NCBI GenBank assembly: GCA_964398945.1 | Contig: CAYNOT010000030.1 | Location: forward strand, 1-34,304 | Direction of reading: 5' to 3' | Source of the DNA: JBGTGG01 sp964398945 | GTDB lineage: Bacteria > Bacteroidota > Bacteroidia > Cytophagales > Cyclobacteriaceae | Length of the DNA stretch: 34,304 bases | Part shown: positions 1 to 6,786 of the stretch, in pieces | Position numbering within the stretch: the stretch's first letter is position 1 | Layout: each line of letters opens with the position of its first letter | The notes under the pieces: model-generated | Database searches by the model: none | What the model was told of the DNA's origin: nothing | The model's input: only the letters and a program-made list of their open reading frames with translations | Program-made: the position numbers and the translations under genes

Positions 1-49
1 TGATTTTTTATTTTTATATTTGGATCAGCGCCACAGCATATACACTCTA

Positions 50-58
50 GTTGTGGCC
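50..58 (+). other. R'-like half-site of an upstream attC-like element
   Basis: The nine bases GTTGTGGCC are identical to the right end of the attC-like palindrome at 793-801. In both cases the box sits about 30 bases upstream of a lipoprotein start codon. By analogy with integron cassettes, this would be the right-hand core box of the preceding attC and mark the left boundary of the cassette carrying the gene at 86-622. The rest of that attC would lie mostly outside the window. The bases just before it differ from those before 793, so it is not a copy of the same full element. The cassette reading is inference. Confidence 0.45.
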
Positions 59-85
59 AATGCATAAAAAAATAGAATTTCAAAA

Positions 86-622
86 ATGAGCAGATTTATA
101 CTTACCATAGTCGTACTGACACTTTTTACTGAATGTAGACAAGGTAATAACGACACGCAGGCTACTAAGGAGAACTTAATAATTGAAGCAGAAAGCGTTG
201 GACAATTTCGAGTTAACGAAACAAAGCTTGACGACATTATTAAGACTCTTGGAACTGACTATGAAGACGTTAAACAAGAGGACTTGCGAGTTGAAAGAGC
301 TTACAAAAAACACGGACTTTCATTTTACTATCAAAGTAATGACAGCTCAAAAATAATTTCCTGTGTAATAATTACAGAACCATTCAATGGAGAAACGACA
401 AAAGGAATAAATGTAAACAAATCGACCATGAGTGATGTCTCAAAAATTTATGGGCCACCAGAATGGTCAATTTGTGAAACTTGCGACAGTTGGACAGCCA
501 GATATAGAGGAATTGAATTTGAAATTGAAAGAGATAAGTCTTTACCAAAATTTCCTTTGGACGAAGAAGTGCATTCAAAGAAAAAGATTTCAAAAATCTT
601 TATTTATAGAAATTATCTGTAA
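86..622 (+). CDS. Small secreted lipoprotein, two BamE/SmpA-like repeats
   Basis: This 178-residue protein has a hydrophobic N-terminus ending in Cys17 (LFTEC), a loose lipobox, so it is probably an exported lipoprotein. The mature part seems to contain two related units. Each opens with a helix-like segment (ETKLDDIIKTLG near residue 45; KSTMSDVSKIYG near 112) and continues into a strand-rich stretch with aromatic residues (GLSFYYQ; RGIEFEIE). This layout resembles the BamE/SmpA/OmlA and BLIP-like fold, but I cannot name the family. The gene is more AT-rich than the core genes of the window. It lies between an R'-like box (50-58) and an attC-like palindrome beginning 7 bases after its stop, which is typical of a gene cassette. 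Its role is unknown. Confidence 0.7.
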   Translation: MSRFILTIVVLTLFTECRQGNNDTQATKENLIIEAESVGQFRVNETKLDDIIKTLGTDYEDVKQEDLRVERAYKKHGLSFYYQSNDSSKIISCVIITEPFNGETTKGINVNKSTMSDVSKIYGPPEWSICETCDSWTARYRGIEFEIERDKSLPKFPLDEEVHSKKKISKIFIYRNYL

Positions 623-628
623 TGCACA

Positions 629-801
629 GGCCACAACACCGTGTTTAAGTAATTGCGGGGTGTTGTGTGCCAAATCAAATTGGTTTCTTAATTTAGTGCG
701 TAACGGTGGAGAGTTTCGGAGTGGTCGGGTTTAACATTTCGCTGCGCTACATTTTTAAACCCTCCTACCCCCGCAACTCCTTAAACACAAACGTTGTGGC
801 C
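629..801 (+). repeat. attC-like imperfect palindrome (integron-type cassette site)
   Basis: The outer arms GGCCACAAC (629-637) and GTTGTGGCC (793-801) are perfect reverse complements and carry the AAC/GTT triplets conserved in attC core boxes. After an unequal unpaired spacer (3 bases on the left, 4 on the right), a second pair of boxes matches: GTGTTTAAG (641-649) with CTTAAACAC (780-788), then TTGCGGGG (653-660) with CCCCGCAA (769-776). Outer box, unpaired spacer, inner box and variable centre is the architecture of a folded attC site. The centre holds a further 8-bp stem, GGGTTTAA (727-734) with TTAAACCC (755-762). The core box GTTGTGG departs from the classical GTTRRRY, so this is attC-like rather than proven. 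No integrase gene is in the window. Confidence 0.6.
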
Positions 802-824
802 ATTAATTAAAAAAAAGTTGTACT

Positions 825-1166
825 ATGAAAAGAATACTAAAAGCAATCGCATTCGGACTGATTTTGACAGCCTGTCAAGACGATGAATCCTTAACAAGTA
901 ATAAGGAATGGACTCAGATTTCAAGCTGGGGACAAGAAAACTATGCTAGGTGTATCACTGTAAATGGCTCGACCATATTCGTTGGAACAGACAGAGACAT
1001 TTTCCGCTCAACAAATAATGGTAACACATGGACAAAATTGCCACCATATTCTCAAGTCGAACATCTTAATGGACTTAGAAGCATCCACATAAAGAACAAC
1101 AAGTTATTTGGTGGAGAGCCCGTGGACGGATTCATTGAATCACTGGACTGTCTCGTCCTGAAATAG
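825..1166 (+). pseudogene. Truncated BNR/Asp-box beta-propeller lipoprotein
   Basis: The N-terminus has a good lipoprotein signal (LILTAC, Cys17). The mature part reads like the first blade of an Asp-box propeller: ITVNGSTIFVGTDRDIFRS followed by STNNGNTWTKL, matching S-x-D-x-G-x-T-W with Asp replaced by Asn. Such proteins normally run to 300 residues or more; this one stops at 113. The reading frame runs into the left end of an IS3-like element at about 1144, and the last few residues are encoded by IS sequence. It is therefore best read as the 5' fragment of a lipoprotein gene broken by the insertion. It starts 24 bases after the attC-like R' box, so it looks like the next cassette in the array, with its own attC lost. 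Confidence 0.7.
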
Positions 1167-1418
1167 GTTTACACGAATTAACGTGTAAACGATATGAGAA
1201 AATCAGATAAAACAGTTCAAGAACAGGAGGCTATCATAGCTGAATATTTGTTGGGTGATACGACCTATCGTAATTTGGGGGCCAAACATGGAGTTGACTT
1301 TAGAGCCATCCATCATTGGGTATCAAAATTTCAAGGAAAACCAGTGAAGAAAGTAAAACCCAAAATCAAATCAATCGATGACCTTCCTCAGGAAGAATTG
1401 CCTACTGATGTAAAGCAA
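1144..1418 (+). mobile_element. Left-end remnant of an IS3-like insertion sequence
   Basis: A sequence resembling a terminal repeat (TGGACTGTCTCGTCCTG) begins at about 1144, interrupts the preceding lipoprotein gene and is followed at 1194 by an IS3-type orfA. Similarity to IS ends in Bacteroidota is from memory and was not checked. There is no orfB (DDE transposase), and similarity to orfA stops at about residue 75, where the sequence changes abruptly, so the right part of the element is deleted. No right-hand inverted repeat or target duplication is visible. Confidence 0.6.
1167..1190 (+). promoter_or_regulatory. Hairpin upstream of IS orfA
   Basis: GTTTACACG (1167-1175) and CGTGTAAAC (1182-1190) form a perfect 9-bp stem around a 6-base loop (AATTAA), ending 3 bases before the orfA start codon. 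Several insertion sequences use such hairpins to block translation of the transposase from transcripts reading in from outside; this role is inferred here. Confidence 0.45.
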
Positions 1419-1472
1419 TTCCCAACTTTTAATGGTGCTCCCACTTTTAAACTTCAAGATTCGCTAACATAA
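1194..1472 (+). pseudogene. IS3-family transposase OrfA, 3'-truncated
   Basis: The 92-residue product has the helix-turn-helix of an IS3-type OrfA: a helix (EQEAIIAEYLLGD), then TTYRNLGAKHGV and a recognition helix ending in IHHWVSKFQ. A Lys-rich linker and LPQEELPTDVKQ follow, the point where OrfA proteins normally enter a leucine-zipper segment. Here the similarity stops at about residue 75, and the last 17 residues look like out-of-context translation. No orfB follows. The product should at most bind the IS end and cannot transpose by itself. Confidence 0.65.
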
Positions 1473-1555
1473 AAATTATAGGTGGAAGTGTTGTGGTGGG
1501 TTGACAGGAAGTAGTCTTTGTCAGAAAGTTTTGAAACAAACTTTTTTTGCGCGAA
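1419..1555. other. Non-coding junction after the IS remnant
   Basis: No gene can be supported here. The stretch lies between the abrupt end of orfA similarity and the stop of the minus-strand OmpA gene. It contains a GTTGTGG heptamer at 1490-1496 that matches the core-box heptamer of the attC-like sites, but no partner arm is seen. A terminator-like hairpin lies at 1525-1548. Confidence 0.4.
1525..1548 (+). terminator. Putative intrinsic terminator at the edge of the accessory region
   Basis: AAAGTTT (1525-1531) pairs with AAACTTT (1538-1544) around a 6-base loop and is followed by four more T (1545-1548). The stem is AT-rich and weak. It would stop plus-strand transcription from the cassette/IS region before it enters the convergent OmpA gene. 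Confidence 0.4.
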
Positions 1556-2260
1556 TCAATTCTTAAGGATCCGAACCTCTACTCTTCTATTTAGTGTGTG
1601 TGCCTGTGGTGTATTGTCTTGTGAAAGTGGCATGGTGCCCCCAAAAGCTTTTGTCTTGATCCTGTTTTTGTGGATTTTCTTACCAACTAAATAATCTTTA
1701 ACTGCTTCCACGCGTTGCTCCGATAATCTCATGTTTTGTCGCGCATCCCCGAGGTAGTCGGTATGACCTTCCAACTGAATCGCCATATTTTTATTCTCGG
1801 TCATCATGTTTACCAAGAGGTCAAGCTCGGCAAAAGATTCAGGGTTGATCTTCGCTTTGCCCATTTCAAAAATGAGGTTCTTAAGGATCAACACCTGGCC
1901 CGCAGCGTGCCCGTTGGCACCAGCAACTGCTTCGGAAAGTTCAATGTTTTGAACTACCTGGTTATCATCATTTGCGGTGGCGGGATCAAGCATGTATTTG
2001 GCAGGCTGAAAACCGGGGGCTTCCACAAGAATGGAGTATTTCTCCTGGTCAAACATAGGAAAAGAGAAAGTTGCATTATTGTTGATAACGCCCATCCGGT
2101 TGCCGTATGGCAAACTGTGATAACTTATTTTTGCCGGGATTTCTTCCTTGGTTGTAGCGTGTACAACTTTTCCTACAGCGTAAATTAAACTATCAACTTG
2201 TTGCGCATAAACCGAAAGCGTTGCAAAAGAAAGAATGACGGATAATTTACAGCGAATCAT
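1556..2260 (-). CDS. OmpA-family outer-membrane protein
   Basis: This 234-residue protein has a signal peptide ending near VYAQ (about residue 20). A short beta-sandwich module resembling the carboxypeptidase-regulatory / PEGA type follows (about 25-105; GKVVHATTKEEIPAKISYHSL). The C-terminal OmpA peptidoglycan-binding domain spans about 120-234 and has the expected signatures: a strand (LKNLIFEMGKAKI), EGHTDYLGDARQNMRLSEQRVEAV and NRRVEVRIL. The Asp and Arg that bind diaminopimelate in this family appear to be present (HTD; NRR). It should anchor to peptidoglycan in the periplasm. It starts 8 bases after the stop of the larger OmpA gene upstream and shares its last two modules, so the pair is probably an operon formed by duplication. 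Confidence 0.88.
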   Translation of the reverse strand: MIRCKLSVILSFATLSVYAQQVDSLIYAVGKVVHATTKEEIPAKISYHSLPYGNRMGVINNNATFSFPMFDQEKYSILVEAPGFQPAKYMLDPATANDDNQVVQNIELSEAVAGANGHAAGQVLILKNLIFEMGKAKINPESFAELDLLVNMMTENKNMAIQLEGHTDYLGDARQNMRLSEQRVEAVKDYLVGKKIHKNRIKTKAFGGTMPLSQDNTPQAHTLNRRVEVRILKN

Positions 2261-2268
2261 AGTTCAAT

Positions 2269-4296
2269 TTATTGTTTGATAATTTTAAACTCTACCCTTC
2301 TGTTTTTCTTCCTGCCGGCTACGGTATCGTTGCTTTCTGCTGGCTTGGTTTCACCAAAGAACACAACCGTAACCCGGTCCTGACCGATACCTTTGTTGGT
2401 AATATAAGTAGCAACCGATTTTGCCCTCCGCTCCGACAGCCCCAGGTTATATGCTTCGGGTCCTGTGGAATCTGTATGCCCGGCAATTTCTATGACCATT
2501 GTACCGTGCTCGCCCATTGCTTTAACAAGCCTGTCAAGCTCTGGAAATGATTCTGCCTTCAGCGTTGCTTTATCAAAATCAAAGAAAATATTATTGAGGG
2601 AGATCACCACGTTTTCTTTAATATCCGCCACTTTTATCGGATCAAGCGAGAAATCTTTATGTTCAAGCACGGTATCGTTGGTAATGTTTCTCAAATCAAG
2701 GTTTTGTCCTTCACTGATTTTATCTTTGGTTTCTGCACGCACACCATACATGCTTCCTGCCGGTAGTCGAATTTCATATTCGCCTGTAGCGGGGTTGGTT
2801 TGTGCAATACCCAATTCTTTTCCATCCGGTAATCGTTCGTAAATAATTTTAGCAGCTAGCGGCTCGCCTGTTTGGGCATCAACAACCTTGCCTTTTACAA
2901 TCACCCAAGGATCGGGCGAGCGTAGAATGGGCAGCTTTACCCTATAAATATCAGTATTGGTTTCTGTAACCCCTCTGGAGTAATACGCATACTCGCTATT
3001 GGAAGGTATGTTGAAGAACAAATCTTCCAACGGTGAATTTATTTCAGGCCCAAGGTTTTCCGGATCAGACCAGTTTGTCCAGGTGTCATCCAACCTTTTT
3101 GATGCATAGATATCGCTGCTGCCATATCCGCTAAAACCTTTTGAAGAGAAGTACAATGTCCTGTCATCGGTTGCCAGAAAAGGAGCAGATTCTTCGTCTG
3201 CAGTATTGATAACATCCCCCAAATTCAAGGGCTCTGACCATGAACTATCGGGTTGAAGAAAACTTACATACAAATCGCGGTTTCCGTAGGAATCTTCCCG
3301 CTCTACGGACATGATCAGGGTTTGTCGGTTGTTGGTAATGAAGTAGTTTGCTTTCTCATTGAAATTGTAATCATTCTTTATGTTCAATGCAACCGGAGAA
3401 GACCATACTCCACCAACATTTGAGCTGATGGAAACGCCTGCCTGCATTTTTCCGTTGGCGAGGTATTTATTTCCCAACAGAATAATTGCTGATTTGCCGT
3501 CAGGTGTAACAGAACTAATGGTACTGATAAAATTTGGGTACTCATTGTTGAACTGCGTCATATTTTTTGCTAGTTGCCAGTGACCGGCAGAATCCAGCTC
3601 TGAAAACCAGATGTCTTCTTTGTCTTTTACACCACCTGCATTTCCAGGATGGTTTCTTCTACTAAAGTAAAGTGTTTTTCCATCCGGGGATAAGAGTGGG
3701 TTCAGTTCACTTTGCTCACTGTTCACATTTTCATCGAGGGCTTCAATTACAATTCCGGATGCCAGCAAGAGTGGCTTTGGAATGTCGGCAATGATTGGGA
3801 AGTTGGAGTCTGATATGGCCACTGCATCAATGCCAAAATATTCGCCAATGGCCGCCCCATCAAATTCAATTTTTATTGCCGCTACTTTATAGGGTGTTGT
3901 TTCCATGAAAAGATTGAGCATCCTTCCTTTTAGTGGAACCGACATGGGGTTCAATGTATTGATCACATACTCTTTCCCACTTACATCATAAGCAAGCACG
4001 CGGTAAATCGCACTTGGGTTATGGGATTCAGCAATGGCAATTTGTCGGATGTTAATCGCGTTTTCAAAACCTAGTTTTAGGAATTCTTTTCTGCCCGGTT
4101 TGTCAGGTGCCCATGCCCCTGGGTTTTGACCTCCGGCTGGCAATACATTTGGTTTTCCCAAGGCTTGTTTTGCGGAATATTGGATCGGGGTCAATTCAGA
4201 CGAAAATTCAACAACTGTGCTGGCCCATTGAACGGTTTGAGCGGTAGATATGAGGCAAGAGGCAGTTAAAAGAAGGGTTAGTAGATATCGTATCAT
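2269..4296 (-). CDS. Multidomain OmpA-family protein with PD40-type repeats
   Basis: This 675-residue exported protein has a signal peptide (LLTASCLISTAQ, about 20). The N-terminal part (about 22-165) resembles a discoidin/F5-8-type sandwich (ASTVVEFSSE, IRQIAIAESHNP, IKIEFDG, EYFGIDAVAI). The middle (about 190-455) contains PD40/WD40-like strands such as NPLLSPDGKTLYFSRRN and SAPFLATDDRTLYFSSKG, probably a beta-propeller. A carboxypeptidase-regulatory-like module follows (about 467-545; VKGKVVDAQTGEPLAAKI), and an OmpA C-terminal domain closes it (about 565-675; FFDFDKATLK, AGHTDSTGPEAYNLGLSERRA, NRRVEFKI). This architecture is frequent in Bacteroidota, where relatives take part in gliding, secretion or cell-wall tethering. 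The exact role is not known. It is the first gene of a two-gene unit. Confidence 0.88.
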   Translation of the reverse strand: MIRYLLTLLLTASCLISTAQTVQWASTVVEFSSELTPIQYSAKQALGKPNVLPAGGQNPGAWAPDKPGRKEFLKLGFENAINIRQIAIAESHNPSAIYRVLAYDVSGKEYVINTLNPMSVPLKGRMLNLFMETTPYKVAAIKIEFDGAAIGEYFGIDAVAISDSNFPIIADIPKPLLLASGIVIEALDENVNSEQSELNPLLSPDGKTLYFSRRNHPGNAGGVKDKEDIWFSELDSAGHWQLAKNMTQFNNEYPNFISTISSVTPDGKSAIILLGNKYLANGKMQAGVSISSNVGGVWSSPVALNIKNDYNFNEKANYFITNNRQTLIMSVEREDSYGNRDLYVSFLQPDSSWSEPLNLGDVINTADEESAPFLATDDRTLYFSSKGFSGYGSSDIYASKRLDDTWTNWSDPENLGPEINSPLEDLFFNIPSNSEYAYYSRGVTETNTDIYRVKLPILRSPDPWVIVKGKVVDAQTGEPLAAKIIYERLPDGKELGIAQTNPATGEYEIRLPAGSMYGVRAETKDKISEGQNLDLRNITNDTVLEHKDFSLDPIKVADIKENVVISLNNIFFDFDKATLKAESFPELDRLVKAMGEHGTMVIEIAGHTDSTGPEAYNLGLSERRAKSVATYITNKGIGQDRVTVVFFGETKPAESNDTVAGRKKNRRVEFKIIKQ

Positions 4297-4411
4297 CGAA
4301 GGCAGTGAATTATAGTTTTAGAAGATAAACTTAGCTAAAAAATTTAAAACAGGGTTATAATTATTTTAGTTAAGCCACGGAAAATAAAAAGATTAACAAT
4401 ACGGGAACAGG

Positions 4412-6712
4412 CTACTCAAATGGATGCTTTCTGAACAGCAGAAAACCAGCGTGGAGAAGTACACCAAACTGGTTCTCTTCGTCATCGTAGTAGTTAAAAC
4501 TTAAACTGACCGGGCCAATGGGGGAATGCAGCACAAGGCCGGCTGTCCCAACAAAATAGAAAGTGGAAAAATCAGAATTAAAAACCACTTCCTGATCGGA
4601 TCCTTGTTGCAGGTACTCAAAGGGTTTAAAAACGTATGCTTCTAATCTAAAATCAAGTTTTGGGCGGAGTGTAAAAATATTTCGAATACCTCCGGCCATA
4701 TAGTTGAAAGCACGAAAGTTTTCAAGAATAAGGGTGGGGCTATCTTGTAGCGGGTAAAATGCTGGTGCGTTGACAATAGTACCATAATAGTTTCGAAACA
4801 CAGGTTGGTTGGAAAGCACACCTTCGATATAATAGCCGGGCTTGTACCAGCCTTTGCTTAAATATTGTTCGGCTTTCAAGCGCAATTGGACCCACCTATG
4901 CGATGCTTTATACTTTCCTTGTTGAAAGGATGTATTTCCGGGCGTGTGGTTTTCTTCAACAAAATAATACGTGCCAGCGAGCGAGAACGATCTTCCGGTA
5001 GATGCGTATTGCTTTCTGTTCAAGGTGTTGGAAGCCATTTCAAAACCAAGTGAGCCACCGCGTAAACGTAAAACATCCAGCGTATCACTACTGATAAAAA
5101 AATCGCGGTTCGAATAGCGATCCCGTGTATTCATCCCTCCAACAGAAACCGTGGTCTTGAACCTTCTGCCGAGCGGCCACCCGATATTTACAACATAATT
5201 CCTATCCTCACGGGTGAGTACGGTTGGGTCGGCATCCACTAATAGATCATCGTTTTCCAAATAGTTCCGGTTGTTGTAGGAAATCGCAGGTTCAATGAAA
5301 AGCTGATTGGAAAAGGGCAGGTCAATACGGGCCTTTAGTTCAGCTGCTTTGTAAAAATCACCGGCATATAATCCAAGGTAAAAATGGTTTAGGAAATTGT
5401 TGAACACATAATAATTAAGGCCCACAAAAATGTTACTGATATCACGGGTGGCTATTACCCCACCAAGTTCCGTTTGAAAGTTTTTCTGTGGCCTTCGTGT
5501 CAGTTTAAATGAGAAGGCACTTTCATCAGGGTTGTAATGTATGTTGGGATAAACGTTTTTGAAGTAGTCATCCGAGGCCAGCTTATAATACCCTTTTTTT
5601 ATTTCGTGATAAGATAAATCCCTGGGTTTGTTTTTACGGACATTGAAAATCCTGTTGATATAGTTTTGTTGCTTCTGGCTAAACCCATTGAACTCGATTT
5701 TGTTGAATCGATAGGGCACGTTTCGATCATTGAAGTTGTTCCTTTTGGCAGCAACTTCATCGCACGTAATACGGTTTGGGATTTTTGCTTTTATTTCATC
5801 CAGCTGACGAATGGTTTGTGCATATCCACTATCAATTAAACTTTTCGCCCGTCTAAAGTCAAAAGAAGTATAACCTTTTAAATTCGGCTGAATGAAAACC
5901 CCGGAATCGGAAATCAGTGTAGGGTCGGATTTATCCAACAACAAATACAACAATGAGTTGCTGATCAACTTGTCATCCATACCGTATGGATATTCATTGT
6001 AGATTTTGGTGGATACATTTACACCGATGATAACATCCGGGTCAAAATCTTTTTGCATAACGCTGACCGGAAAATTATTATAGACCCCACCATCGAAAAG
6101 GTATTGACCATTAACCCGGATAGGCTCATAAAAAAAGGGAACGGTCTGCGTGGCGCGCAATCCATCACTTAACGATCCATCGTGCAGCACTACCTCAGTT
6201 TGCGTAAAAACCTCGGCGGCAACCACGCGCAAAGGGATAAACAAACTATCAAAATTTCCATTGCTGATTGCGGAGGCCTGTGCCATTTTTTCCGCCATAG
6301 CAAAATTCAACGCAACATCGCTTGCCAAGGAGGCACTTACCTGCACATTGAACGTTGAGTCGAGTGAAAACTGGACTTTTAAGAAGTGGGGGTTATCATC
6401 GGATTTATTAAAATGATAATTGAACCCTTCCTCAGGATTCCCGTTGATCCATCCTAAAAATTCATTCGAAAGAAAAATCTGTTCGATAAGGTCGGGGCTC
6501 ATACCGGCTGCATAGCATCCGCCTACAATTCCCCCCATCGAGGTCCCCACTATATAGTCGATGGGTATTTCGTTTTCTTCAAGGGCTTTTAATACACCGA
6601 TGTGGGCAATGCCCTTTGCGGCCCCGCCACTCAGCACTAATCCTACTTTTTTTTGGGAATACCCGGCTGTAAAAAGTAAAAGGAAGATGATGGATAGCGA
6701 AAATCGGATCAT
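4412..6712 (-). CDS. Patatin-like phospholipase fused to outer-membrane beta-barrel
   Basis: This is a 766-residue protein. A signal peptide (ending near GYSQ, residue 20) leads into a patatin/RssA domain. The glycine-rich oxyanion segment GGAAKG is at 29-34, the nucleophile elbow GTSMG places Ser58, and DGG at 207-209 supplies Asp207, so the Ser-Asp dyad is intact. After a linker (about 300-420; YRFNKIEFNGFSQKQQNYI looks POTRA-like), residues about 425-766 are rich in alternating aromatic strands and end in a BamA/Omp85-like barrel (GPVSLSFNYYDDEENQFGVLLHAGF). Patatin, POTRA and barrel are the layout of PlpD-type (type Vd) autotransporters. It should be a lipase held at or delivered through the outer membrane; the substrate is unknown. 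Confidence 0.9.
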   Translation of the reverse strand: MIRFSLSIIFLLLFTAGYSQKKVGLVLSGGAAKGIAHIGVLKALEENEIPIDYIVGTSMGGIVGGCYAAGMSPDLIEQIFLSNEFLGWINGNPEEGFNYHFNKSDDNPHFLKVQFSLDSTFNVQVSASLASDVALNFAMAEKMAQASAISNGNFDSLFIPLRVVAAEVFTQTEVVLHDGSLSDGLRATQTVPFFYEPIRVNGQYLFDGGVYNNFPVSVMQKDFDPDVIIGVNVSTKIYNEYPYGMDDKLISNSLLYLLLDKSDPTLISDSGVFIQPNLKGYTSFDFRRAKSLIDSGYAQTIRQLDEIKAKIPNRITCDEVAAKRNNFNDRNVPYRFNKIEFNGFSQKQQNYINRIFNVRKNKPRDLSYHEIKKGYYKLASDDYFKNVYPNIHYNPDESAFSFKLTRRPQKNFQTELGGVIATRDISNIFVGLNYYVFNNFLNHFYLGLYAGDFYKAAELKARIDLPFSNQLFIEPAISYNNRNYLENDDLLVDADPTVLTREDRNYVVNIGWPLGRRFKTTVSVGGMNTRDRYSNRDFFISSDTLDVLRLRGGSLGFEMASNTLNRKQYASTGRSFSLAGTYYFVEENHTPGNTSFQQGKYKASHRWVQLRLKAEQYLSKGWYKPGYYIEGVLSNQPVFRNYYGTIVNAPAFYPLQDSPTLILENFRAFNYMAGGIRNIFTLRPKLDFRLEAYVFKPFEYLQQGSDQEVVFNSDFSTFYFVGTAGLVLHSPIGPVSLSFNYYDDEENQFGVLLHAGFLLFRKHPFE

Positions 6713-6786
6713 GCGGGAAGTTACTGCTCTTTACCTCTAACAAAAGAAAGTAAAGAAAAGTATCCTTCCTAATTCAAAATCCGGAT

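Noticed and set aside
432..734. 100-residue frame running from the first lipoprotein gene into the attC-like repeat
   Set aside because: It is in another frame of a well-supported gene and its tail is translation of the palindrome.
1736..2188. 150-residue plus-strand frame opposite the small OmpA gene
   Set aside because: It is wholly antisense to a gene with clear OmpA motifs and has no family features of its own.
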